Of a DNA stretch of 64,000 nucleotides, positions 26,449 to 34,728 are shown in pieces. Location of the stretch: the NCBI GenBank assembly GCA_903919615.1, contig CAIXIX010000323.1:1-64000 (forward strand). The letters are read 5' to 3'. Each line of letters opens with the position of its first letter. Position 1 is the stretch's first letter. The notes beneath the pieces are model-generated. The model ran no database searches, had not been told where the DNA came from, and saw only the letters and a program-made list of their open reading frames with translations. A program made the position numbers and the translations under genes. The DNA comes from an uncultured Chthonomonas sp. GTDB lineage: Bacteria > Armatimonadota > Chthonomonadetes > Chthonomonadales > Chthonomonadaceae.

Positions 26449-27621
26449 CTACAGCGGAATATGGAACAGGTTAAACAGCGGCACAAACGAGAGATAATCC
26501 AGGATTCCTTCACCCACTCGCCTCGGAACTTTGGCCGAAACGTAGAGAATGTCGCCCGGCTTAAGCGGCAGGTCCTTCGAGAGATCGCCTTTCTTGAGCA
26601 GCAGATCCATGTTTACCACATCTACCTTAGATTTGCCCGTAGCTGTGGGATGGACCAGCAAAACATTTTTCAGGTTAGCATCTGCACTCAGCCCGCCTGC
26701 GATCGAGAGCGCCGAGATTACAGTTACTGGTTTGTCCTCGGGGTATATCTGCACGCCGGGATGGCCCACGGAGCCATAAACAGAGAACTCCGTTTTGTTC
26801 TTCGGAATGAACAGCGTGTCTCCTGGAGCGACAACGAAATCTGCCGGAATTCGGCCCTCTGTATTGAGTGTGTGCAGGTCTACCTGTTTCGTCTTGCCAT
26901 TATGAGTTAACTGCGCCTGGGAAAGCGCGGCACGGGCTGTAAGGCCCCCCGCTGCATTAAGGATACCAGTTAAGCCGCTATCCCGCGTGACCGGCACGGT
27001 TCCAGGCCGGTTGACCTCTCCCAGTACCTGCGCTTCCTGCTTTGGAGGCTCAACGGCCGTAAACATAATTATGTCATTGGCTTTCAGTTCCACGTTAGCT
27101 TTCAGGTCGGTCGCAGACATAACCTTCTGCAAATCGACTTTGATATTCTCTACACCATTGCGGATAATCGCTGCCGATTCGGTCTCCAGTGGAAATGCAA
27201 GCCCTCCAGAATCGATAACGAGATCTAGAATTCGGTAACCCTCACGAATCTGATGTTTGCCGGGAGTCTTTATCGCGCCGAGGGCGACTACCTGATTGGT
27301 AATAACCTCATGCATTTTCTGAATGGTTATAAGAATGATTGGCGTGGCGATCTGCTTGCCGAGCCCGGCGGAGAGTTTAACTGTCAGCTCCTTGAGGGTG
27401 AGGCCCGTTACATTTATTTCGCCCACATAGGGATAGGAGATCGTTCCATCGGGCAGAACAGAAATCACCTTTGAGAGATCTACATGGTCTTGAACGGTAA
27501 CTTCGAGGACGTCTCCGGCTGCAATCCGGTAAGGAGGAGGCGCAGTAGGCTTATTGTCCTGGGCGTGCACGCCTGAAATGGCCGTGATCAGCGCCAACAA
27601 ACAGAGCAATAGACTACGCAT
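26449..27621 (-). CDS. Wza-like polysaccharide export protein with SLBB domains
   Basis: A 390-residue secreted protein. A signal peptide (MRSLLLCLLALITAISG, then VHAQ) has no lipobox cysteine. A Poly_export domain follows (PPYRIAAGDVLEVTVQDH), then about three SLBB repeats (ALGAIKTPGKHQIREG, VLGEVNRPGTVPVT, VYGSVGHPGVQI). It should form the outer-membrane channel for the polymer. The ATG at 27621 has GAGG ten bases upstream; a TTG six codons earlier lies in that site. It is the first gene of the export operon, with a 326-base upstream region divergent from an MFS gene. Confidence 0.9.
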   Translation of the reverse strand: MRSLLLCLLALITAISGVHAQDNKPTAPPPYRIAAGDVLEVTVQDHVDLSKVISVLPDGTISYPYVGEINVTGLTLKELTVKLSAGLGKQIATPIILITIQKMHEVITNQVVALGAIKTPGKHQIREGYRILDLVIDSGGLAFPLETESAAIIRNGVENIKVDLQKVMSATDLKANVELKANDIIMFTAVEPPKQEAQVLGEVNRPGTVPVTRDSGLTGILNAAGGLTARAALSQAQLTHNGKTKQVDLHTLNTEGRIPADFVVAPGDTLFIPKNKTEFSVYGSVGHPGVQIYPEDKPVTVISALSIAGGLSADANLKNVLLVHPTATGKSKVDVVNMDLLLKKGDLSKDLPLKPGDILYVSAKVPRRVGEGILDYLSFVPLFNLFHIPL

Positions 27622-27639
27622 GATTCCGCTTCCTCTCAA

Positions 27640-27965
27640 AATCGACTGGATCGTGTGTTAATCCGTACACACAATATTGCACTTCAGATTACGTTTGAGT
27701 GCGTTTTGTGCAGCGATTCAACGAAATTAATCCCTATATGACTCTCCAAAATCGTTCTGGAAGATCCGTCGGATACTCAGTATTTCTTTATCGGCACACA
27801 ATTCCAATACGAACCGCTGTGCGATAACAATTTCGATGTTTCGTCAACTATCTTCCAGATCGTGCGATCTCAGCATACACACGACAACTATTCAGGTGAG
27901 TCATTAAGGACTTTTGCCTCTCTGTATCCAATTAAGAAAAGTAATTCGGAAGGGCAGACGATCAG
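27640..27965. promoter_or_regulatory. divergent intergenic region upstream of the export operon
   Basis: No gene is seen. On the minus strand a TGCAAT box followed by GTGTACGGA resembles the TACAAT-GTGTAAGGA core of the two conserved promoter elements, but the palindrome is missing. Complementary arms GTGTGT/ACACAC (27653-27672) could form a leader hairpin. The promoter for the plus-strand transporter gene must also lie here but is not clear. Confidence 0.4.
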
Positions 27966-29297
27966 ATGGATTCACCAGAAACGGAAGATTTGTACGGGGC
28001 GGTTCATGCGGTTGAACAGGAGATAGTATCCAGAAAAGCGATACGCCAGATTGCAATCTACTTCCTCCTCGTAATGCTGTTTTACATTCTAGGTTCACCA
28101 GGACCAAGCAGCATCGCTTACATCCCTATTCAGTTTTATTTAAAAGACCGTCTTCACTTCACTCCCGAGCAGACGTCTCGATTCTTTTTCTGGGCAGGCG
28201 TGCCTCTGTACGTTGGGTTTCTTTTCGGATACCTGCGAGATCGCTGGAAACCGTTCGGCAAGGGTGACCGCGCCTACCTCTTCATCTCGCCGCTCGCAAT
28301 CTCAGCGGGCTACTTCTGGCTGGCATTACGCCCCATCACCTACAACGGCCTGCTGTTTGCCACGTTCTTGAGCACGGGATTTGGCGTGTTGCTTGGCGCA
28401 ACTATTCAGGGATTGATGACTCAGGTGGCACAGCGAAATGCGATGGCGGGACGCCTCTCCGTCATCGTCATGGTCACCACCAACGTGCCATCCATCATTG
28501 CTCCAACTGCAGGTGGTTGGCTTTCTGATCACCGTTCGCCTCAGTTCACCTTCTATCTCGCTTCAACGCTAGCGCTTGTAGTTACCCTGATGACGCTGTG
28601 GAGACCGCACGCAGTTTTCTCGCACGAGCACGTAAGTGAGGAGACAAAACCTGAGGCGGGCGGCGAATCGGCCCTGAATATCAAATCTGTTAAGGAGATT
28701 CTGAAGCAGCTTCGAAAGCCCTCGCTCTACCTGCCGGCTGCGATTATGTTTCTGTGGAACTTCTCGCCAGGCTGGGGAACTCCGCTAACGTACTACATGA
28801 CAAATACGGTTAAGCTAACGGTGGAGCAGTATGGATCGTTCGGTTCGATTCAGAACTTTACAATGTTCGTCGTTGCGGGTGTATATCTGCTGTTGTGCCG
28901 CCGTTTCAAGTTAAAACGGCTCCTGTGGCTTGGAACGTTTCTAGGCGTGCTTGGCGCACCCCTTCTCCTGCTCATTCATGGATGGACAGCAGCGGTTTGC
29001 GTCGCTATTTTCGTTGGCACTGCAAACAGCATCGCGATCTCAGCCTATTACGATCTGCTGATGCGCGCCTGTCCGAAATCGCTTGAAGCGGCTATGTTCA
29101 TGCTTGGCGCGGGGATGTTCGCTCTTGCTAGCGCATCAAGCGACGTCTTCGGCTCCTGGCTGTTCGACCGTGGAGGATTCGGGCTCGCCCTGCTTGTAAC
29201 GGCAATCCTGACCGCACTGGTGCTGCCACTGCTGCAATTTCTGCCGCGACATCTCGTCGACTACCGAGATGGTGAGTTACACACAGACCCGCACTAA
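27966..29297 (+). CDS. major facilitator superfamily transporter
   Basis: A 443-residue protein with about 12 hydrophobic segments in two six-helix halves and a charged central loop near residue 220-245. The FGYLRDRW segment after the second helix matches the conserved MFS loop-2 motif, and GGWLSDHRSP follows helix 5. It would move a small molecule across the inner membrane; the family resemblance does not identify the substrate (folate/biopterin-transporter-like MFS are one possibility). GGAAGGG lies upstream of the ATG. It is monocistronic, followed by a GC-rich hairpin. Confidence 0.82.
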   Translation: MDSPETEDLYGAVHAVEQEIVSRKAIRQIAIYFLLVMLFYILGSPGPSSIAYIPIQFYLKDRLHFTPEQTSRFFFWAGVPLYVGFLFGYLRDRWKPFGKGDRAYLFISPLAISAGYFWLALRPITYNGLLFATFLSTGFGVLLGATIQGLMTQVAQRNAMAGRLSVIVMVTTNVPSIIAPTAGGWLSDHRSPQFTFYLASTLALVVTLMTLWRPHAVFSHEHVSEETKPEAGGESALNIKSVKEILKQLRKPSLYLPAAIMFLWNFSPGWGTPLTYYMTNTVKLTVEQYGSFGSIQNFTMFVVAGVYLLLCRRFKLKRLLWLGTFLGVLGAPLLLLIHGWTAAVCVAIFVGTANSIAISAYYDLLMRACPKSLEAAMFMLGAGMFALASASSDVFGSWLFDRGGFGLALLVTAILTALVLPLLQFLPRHLVDYRDGELHTDPH

Positions 29298-29336
29298 ATC
29301 ACGGCCCAGGGTTTTGTGTTTCACCCAATAGAAACT

Positions 29337-29366
29337 CGTACGGGCGCGTTCCGGCGCGCCCGTACG
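29337..29366. terminator. 12-bp GC-rich hairpin
   Basis: A perfect inverted repeat CGTACGGGCGCG/CGCGCCCGTACG with a 6-base loop lies 40 bases after the MFS stop codon. No T run follows, so it may terminate inefficiently, act as an mRNA-end stabiliser, or be an extragenic palindrome. Confidence 0.55.
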
Positions 29367-29540
29367 TATTGATGCCGGCACTCGACTGCACAGCACCCGT
29401 CTGGTTTGTAAAGCAAGCGGCTGCACGACCGCCTGCCTCATCCTGTTCTCTGCGCTCAGAGGGGAACGCAATAATAGATCGTATGAAAGGCATCAAACCT
29501 TACACTGGTTCTGGAAAAGATCAAAAAAAATAAGAAGATG

Positions 29541-29569
29541 TTGACGTTATATTAAATTGAGTGAGAATT
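29541..29569 (+). promoter_or_regulatory. sigma-70-type promoter of the DUF488 gene
   Basis: TTGACG (29541-29546) and AGAATT (29564-29569) are separated by 17 bases in an AT-rich tract. They sit about 25 bases upstream of the ATG and just before an AGGAGG ribosome site. Confidence 0.5.
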
Positions 29570-29593
29570 TGCAATCAGGAGGCCACAAGAATC

Positions 29594-30085
29594 ATGGCAA
29601 AACAGCTTTACACGATTGGATACAGCAGATGGAGTGGGGCGAACCGGCTGGAAAAGATGGTAGCAGAGCTCAGGGACCACAACATCACGTTGCTTGTTGA
29701 TGTTCGGCTCTCTCCAGCCGCATCGTCTTTATCTGAAGAGAGCATCTACGGCCCAAAAGCATGGTCACTACAGCCGGCAGGCAGGGGAATAGAGAGCCAT
29801 CTAAATGCGGCTGGGATTGGATACCTCTGGTTGAGCGAGCTGGGAAATCCTCAAAAGAACGATCCGTCACACACCATTATGCAACAGCACATCCTGGAAT
29901 CCGATGAACCGTGGCCAGTTCACCGTGGGTTAAAGTTGCTCTACGATAAGATCGAATCGGGGGAAAGGGTTGCGCTGCTTTGCACCTGCGCCACGTACGA
30001 GACATGCCATCGCAAGCAGGTTGCAGAAGCGCTGAAGGATCTCTACTATCACAGCGACCTTGAAATTCAGAATATTACTGATTGA
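29594..30085 (+). CDS. DUF488 family protein
   Basis: A 163-residue protein of the DUF488 family. The N-terminus KQLYTIGYSRWSG, the LLVDVRLSPAA segment and the CTCATYETCHRK cysteine/histidine cluster near the end are family hallmarks. Function is unknown; the conserved cysteines suggest metal or nucleic-acid binding. The ATG at 29594 has CAGGAGG about 11 bases upstream; the longer frame beginning at 29561 overlaps the promoter. The 3' end overlaps the end of the convergent gpsA gene by 11 bases. Confidence 0.83.
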   Translation: MAKQLYTIGYSRWSGANRLEKMVAELRDHNITLLVDVRLSPAASSLSEESIYGPKAWSLQPAGRGIESHLNAAGIGYLWLSELGNPQKNDPSHTIMQQHILESDEPWPVHRGLKLLYDKIESGERVALLCTCATYETCHRKQVAEALKDLYYHSDLEIQNITD

Positions 30086-31193
30086 TATACTCGTCGCGTG
30101 GTGGACGCTGCATCAGATCGCGAATGGTATCTGAAACCGGTTTGCCTTCGAACAGAACTGCATGAAGCGCAGCGCACAGGGGGAGCTCTACGCCGCAGCT
30201 TTCGCCGAGTGCACACAGTACGCGCGTCGTTGGAACGCCCTCTGCGACTTGACCCAACTCCTGAAGAATATCCTCCAGCGATCGCCCATTGCCGAGCGCG
30301 ACACCTACACGGTGGTTTCTGGATAGTCGGCTCCCACCGGTGGCGATCAGGTCTCCCACTCCGGCGAGGCCGAGGAATGTCTCTATCCTTGCGCCCTGTG
30401 CCTTGCCTAGTCTCACCGCTTCGGCAAGCCCCCGGGTCATCAGCGCAGCGCGCGAGTTGTCGCCATGCCCCAACCCCTCGAGGATACCCGAGCCGATAGC
30501 AATCGCATTCTTTACTGCGCCTCCCAATTCGACCCCTACGAGATCGGTACCCGTATAGACCCGGAACGTGGGGTTGGGACTTCGCAAGAAGAGACGCTGC
30601 GCCGCAAGCGCTGCCGAAGGATTCTCGCTTGCAGCGACACTCGCCGTTGGCGCGCCACGTGCAATTTCTACTGCCAGATTTGGTCCCGAAAGTGCGACAA
30701 TGCGCGGAGTAACGCCAGGTATGATCTCGGCGAGCAGTTGGCTCATCCGGAGACCGGTTGTCTCCTCCAGCCCTTTTGCAGCGGAAATTATCAGTGCATC
30801 GTGCTCTACATGCGGGGCGGAAGCGGTTGCGACCTCGCGAATAGCACCACATGGCACGGCAAACACAACGACCCCGGCGCCGCGAATCGCGGCGTCGAGG
30901 TCATTTGTGGGATCGATAGATTCACTCAGCATCGCACCTGGGAGGTACTGCCGATTCTCGCGGTCGGCAATCAACCTCTCGATCAACGCGGTGTCGCGCG
31001 CCCAAAGACGGACGTTGTGCCCGTTGGCTGCAAACAGAGCGGCCAGCGCCGTTCCCCAACTGCCAGCCCCGAGCACCGCTACGGGCGAGCCCTCGGTCAG
31101 CAGCCTGCTGAAATCTGGCAGATCTTCAATGGCTTCTGAAATACCGCCTTCTATTGCTGTTGTCGCTCCAATCGATTTAGTAATTGAGACCAC
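30075..31193 (-). CDS. gpsA: NAD(P)H-dependent glycerol-3-phosphate dehydrogenase
   Basis: A 372-residue enzyme that reduces dihydroxyacetone phosphate to sn-glycerol 3-phosphate for phospholipid synthesis. The Rossmann motif is VAVLGAGSWGTALA near residue 40. SGPNLAVEIARGAPTA and the catalytic lysine segment GGAVKNAIAIGSGI are clear. The chosen GTG gives about 35 residues ahead of the Rossmann fold, longer than usual, and has no obvious ribosome site; a later start is possible but none is better. It overlaps the convergent DUF488 gene at its end. Confidence 0.93.
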   Translation of the reverse strand: MVSITKSIGATTAIEGGISEAIEDLPDFSRLLTEGSPVAVLGAGSWGTALAALFAANGHNVRLWARDTALIERLIADRENRQYLPGAMLSESIDPTNDLDAAIRGAGVVVFAVPCGAIREVATASAPHVEHDALIISAAKGLEETTGLRMSQLLAEIIPGVTPRIVALSGPNLAVEIARGAPTASVAASENPSAALAAQRLFLRSPNPTFRVYTGTDLVGVELGGAVKNAIAIGSGILEGLGHGDNSRAALMTRGLAEAVRLGKAQGARIETFLGLAGVGDLIATGGSRLSRNHRVGVALGNGRSLEDILQELGQVAEGVPTTRVLCALGESCGVELPLCAALHAVLFEGKPVSDTIRDLMQRPPRDEYINQ

Positions 31194-31231
31194 GCCGCGC
31201 CGTTACCTGCGGCATTGCTCCCAGGACATTG

Positions 31232-32122
31232 CTACTTTGCTGTGGGGTCTGCGCCTGGCTTTGCCGAAACGGTAAACTTCTCAATTTCCGAGCCATTCAC
31301 TCTCAAGACACGAACGTTAACATCCGCGCCGTTTACTTCAACGATACAGCAGTGGTTAACCTTCTCATACTTATCGCCCTTGATCGCGCCTTTTTCAGGC
31401 ATCGTATCATATAGAGGCGCACCGCCGCCACCCGTAACGACGTAGGTTATTCCCTTGCGACTCGTGTGGTAGTAGTTGTGGTCATGCCCCGTGAAAACGA
31501 TGCGGACACCGAACTTCGTGAAGACAGGGCAGAGCTTCTCCTGAACCTCAGCGCTTGGGCCATGCGAGCCAATCGAATAGGGTGAGACGTGGAAGAAGAC
31601 GAAGATGTGCTGCGCCGCGTCTTTCGCTTTCGTCAGATCGGAGACAAGCCACTTGTACTGATCGGTCTCTGGTCCAAACTCTGCATGCTCATCCACATCG
31701 AGAATAACGAAGTGGCAGTTAGCGCGATCCAGAGAATAGTAATCCTTGTTGCCTGATGTAAACGGCGCTGTCATGCGGTCCGCATAGCCGGTGCCGCCAA
31801 AATCATGATTGCCGCGTGCCGGATATAGGGTCGCCTTCTTAATTAATGGCGCGACGATGTCGTCGTAGATCTTCCACAGGCTAGCGTCGGTGCCGCGATG
31901 AACAAGGTCACCGGTCTGAAAAACCATGCTCGGATCGTTCTTCACCATGAGATCGATGAGCTTACGGTGGACATCGTGACCATCCCGACAATCGCCGTAT
32001 ACCGCGAATCGCAATGTCGGGTCGGCGGAAGCCAGATGTCCAAATGATGAAAGAGTGCACGAAGCAATCAGCGCCGCGCCCAGAGCCTTAATGGTTGTAC
32101 GTCTGGAAATCGTTGTGATCAT
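31232..32122 (-). CDS. Tat-exported metallophosphoesterase
   Basis: A 296-residue calcineurin-like phosphoesterase. The N-terminus has a twin-arginine signal (SRRTTIKALGAALIASC). The metal-binding series is complete: YGDCRDGH, FQTGDLVHRG, ARGNHDFGG, FFHVSPYS and FTGHDHNYYH. It hydrolyses a phosphate ester outside the cytoplasm after export in folded form; the substrate is unknown. It is 38 bases upstream of gpsA on the same strand and may be co-transcribed with it. Confidence 0.88.
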   Translation of the reverse strand: MITTISRRTTIKALGAALIASCTLSSFGHLASADPTLRFAVYGDCRDGHDVHRKLIDLMVKNDPSMVFQTGDLVHRGTDASLWKIYDDIVAPLIKKATLYPARGNHDFGGTGYADRMTAPFTSGNKDYYSLDRANCHFVILDVDEHAEFGPETDQYKWLVSDLTKAKDAAQHIFVFFHVSPYSIGSHGPSAEVQEKLCPVFTKFGVRIVFTGHDHNYYHTSRKGITYVVTGGGGAPLYDTMPEKGAIKGDKYEKVNHCCIVEVNGADVNVRVLRVNGSEIEKFTVSAKPGADPTAK

Positions 32123-32514
32123 CTAAACCTGTTACTCCTGATAGATTTCGAGCGTAACCTCTCCGCGAGCGCATCCCTATACTTTACTTATTATAGCTGC
32201 CGCCGTATTCGGCGATCCCGGTACAGTGTACCCGAGGGAGGTCAGGTCTATGCGGTCTGTCAGGTCTTTGAAGTCTTTGAGGTTGGCGAGGAAATGCAAT
32301 CAAGTGTAAGTGCGCTGATTCAACTCTACGATGCTGAGAAGGACGCCGAGTGGAAAGATCGTCTCTACGTTCTTACACCGCCGATAGTAACCGAAAATGT
32401 AGTGTAAACTTTTGCCCGTTTTCACTCCGGTCTGAGCTCAACCAGGACTGAAAAAAGGCACGAACTGCGGAAGTTGGGTTAATGTGCGAAATGCTGTTAC
32501 AGCCAGCGGCGATC
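32123..32514. other. intergenic region, possible short ORF
   Basis: No convincing gene is seen. On the plus strand an ATG near 32294 opens a 37-codon frame ending at 32407 (begins MQSSVSALIQLYDAEKD). The frame is open further upstream without a good start, and the ribosome site is too close to the ATG. It may be a small gene or a decayed one. A tract around 32247-32290 shows GGTCTTTGAAG-like short direct repeats. Confidence 0.3.
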
Positions 32515-34620
32515 CTACTTAATCGCACCTGTGTAGGCGCTTTCCGCCCAGCTCTTCATGTTTACGCGTTCCAGGTAGGGGCCAAACTCGTCGGCCTCTT
32601 TGCTTGTGCTGGCGGCCTGATACACATACCAGATCGGTTTCTTGCCTTGGGGATCCGCAGCGTCGTCCGGGAATTTTCGAAGGCCGATCTGCAGCCCACC
32701 CTCTGCTCGGTTGTCGATCCAGTTGTGGTAGTCGAAAGACAGGATGGACTTGAGACGTGAAATCTTGCTCCAGGCATACGCCATTCCGGCAGCCTGATCT
32801 GCGAGCGCATCGGCGGAATATCCCTTCGAGTTCAGTCCCTGCTCGGTGAGATGTACGCCGCGAACGGCCTTGCCCTGATATCGCATTTCGGGGCGCTGAA
32901 CATAGGCATCCAGAACCTCGAGGTTCTTGTAGGTGATCTTGGGTGTGTCGAAGGTAAAGACGGCCTCCTTATCCTCCCAGACACGGGGATTGAACAGATC
33001 CTGCGGGTATGGATGGAAGGCGATACCCCAGTCGTAATCACCCTCGACGCGCGAAAACTGCTGCAGAATCTCGAGCAGCTCCCGTCCACGATAGATATGG
33101 TCTAACTGCATGTTCCAGTGATGCTCGAGGCTGATCCAGCTTTGCGTATATCTGTTCCTCGTTCGAGCAATAAGTTGTGCCATACGCATGGACCGTTGAT
33201 ACAGATCCATGTATACCAGCGGTGTCTTATCGCCAGCATTGGTCCAGATCCAGCCCGCATTGACCTCGTTATGCAGGATCCAGTGATGAATTCTGCCGTG
33301 CGTGCTCGCTGGGTCGCAGTATCTGCCGGAGAGAAAATCGAGTACAGCAGCATACGCCTGAATTCCGGATGCGTGTGTGACATCTGGCATAACGTAGATG
33401 CCCGCGGGCTCTGCATCTGGATGCGCGATCATCCGTGCAAAACTGCCGGCTGGCGCGGTGGCGCCCTGAGGCACGAGCAGGATTGCAGACACAACAAGAT
33501 TGTGCTTTTGAGCCTCTAACATCGCCTTGTCGAGCCCAGCAACGTTCGCATCGTTGATGTACCAGGTGCGCCCCTGGCTAACAAATGGTGTATGACCAGG
33601 TCCACCAGCAGTCTCAAGCAAGCCCGTTAGTACAATGTTGTACGTAACCGAAGTAATGCCGAGATCTGCGATGTCCGACTGTGGGGCGTCGAGTCGGTAT
33701 CCTCCCAGCCCCTTTTTGCTCCGAAATACCGGGGCTGTTTCACTTGCCGCGCAGGCAACCGTATCGGCATAGTGATCGTGGGATCGTCTCTCGATGCCTT
33801 CAGCAGTGGTTTTCCCAACAAACCAGCGGGATAGGAGCCTGTCTCTGCCCGCAGCATCGCGGCGCGGAACCGTGATGTTGAAGTGGCCACTGATTTCGTT
33901 TATCGGCGACTCAAACGGAAAGCCGGATCGCGCTGTAATGGCAAATTCAATTGGCGCCTCAACCAGCTTAAGGTCGGCTGCGCCATCTGTTGCGCCTGAT
34001 ATATGGATCGCGGCATCGAGCACTTCGACTCGCGACACTTTGCATGGAAAAGTCGTGTTCAGGTACTTGCGTAGGGCGGCATCCAACTCTAGATCTGCCC
34101 GAATCCGATCCTGCTTATCCCGAAGCAGGCGGTGTTCAACCTCGTTTCGCGGACGTGTATGTATTGCGCGAATACGGATGGTTCTATTCGGTATTGTGCC
34201 GAAGTCTAGGCGAAGCTGTGTCACACGAGCCCTTATCGCGTGCAATGCAGGGGTCATGTCGACTGAGAATTGCGAAAATCCCTCGCTGTTTAACAGACCG
34301 CCGACCGTAACGCTTCTCTCTTCTGTTAGCGGTGGAATGGCAAACACCTGAACCGAATCGGTGCCTCCCGTACAGAAGTATTCGAAAGCAACCACAGGAG
34401 TTTCACGGAGGTCGATCCCGCCGGCGATCTGCTCGCTAAAAACGTAAGGATCGGTTCCTGTTGTATGTATCTCCCACGAACCGTCGCTCAATTGCCTCAT
34501 GCTAACGTCATGGGCATTTCCCGGCATTAGCGATATGCCACTCGCGGTTTGCCCTAATGCAGCGCACGCCTGGCAGATACCCAGCATCATACAGACAAAA
34601 AGAAGATGGATGGCGTTCAA
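32515..34620 (-). CDS. secreted DUF5722 family protein (glycosidase-like)
   Basis: A 701-residue exported protein. A signal peptide is present (LLFVCMMLGICQACAALG). The N-terminal 170 residues look like a beta-sandwich. The main part matches DUF5722, a predicted TIM-barrel related to glycoside hydrolases, with HHWILHNEVNAGW placing Asn-Glu where clan-A glycosidases have the acid/base. No substrate is established. The start is TTG, supported by AGGAGG eight bases upstream. Neighbouring secreted proteins fit a role at the cell surface or in polysaccharide breakdown. Confidence 0.8.
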   Translation of the reverse strand: MNAIHLLFVCMMLGICQACAALGQTASGISLMPGNAHDVSMRQLSDGSWEIHTTGTDPYVFSEQIAGGIDLRETPVVAFEYFCTGGTDSVQVFAIPPLTEERSVTVGGLLNSEGFSQFSVDMTPALHAIRARVTQLRLDFGTIPNRTIRIRAIHTRPRNEVEHRLLRDKQDRIRADLELDAALRKYLNTTFPCKVSRVEVLDAAIHISGATDGAADLKLVEAPIEFAITARSGFPFESPINEISGHFNITVPRRDAAGRDRLLSRWFVGKTTAEGIERRSHDHYADTVACAASETAPVFRSKKGLGGYRLDAPQSDIADLGITSVTYNIVLTGLLETAGGPGHTPFVSQGRTWYINDANVAGLDKAMLEAQKHNLVVSAILLVPQGATAPAGSFARMIAHPDAEPAGIYVMPDVTHASGIQAYAAVLDFLSGRYCDPASTHGRIHHWILHNEVNAGWIWTNAGDKTPLVYMDLYQRSMRMAQLIARTRNRYTQSWISLEHHWNMQLDHIYRGRELLEILQQFSRVEGDYDWGIAFHPYPQDLFNPRVWEDKEAVFTFDTPKITYKNLEVLDAYVQRPEMRYQGKAVRGVHLTEQGLNSKGYSADALADQAAGMAYAWSKISRLKSILSFDYHNWIDNRAEGGLQIGLRKFPDDAADPQGKKPIWYVYQAASTSKEADEFGPYLERVNMKSWAESAYTGAIK

Positions 34621-34728
34621 GGATGTGGCCTCCTCGGCAACGAGCAGATGCTGCCCTGTTGGACAAGGAGATTACCTTTCCCTTGTGTAGGTGCGATCTT
34701 GAAGCGGGCAGAGGTTGGAGGGAACGCT

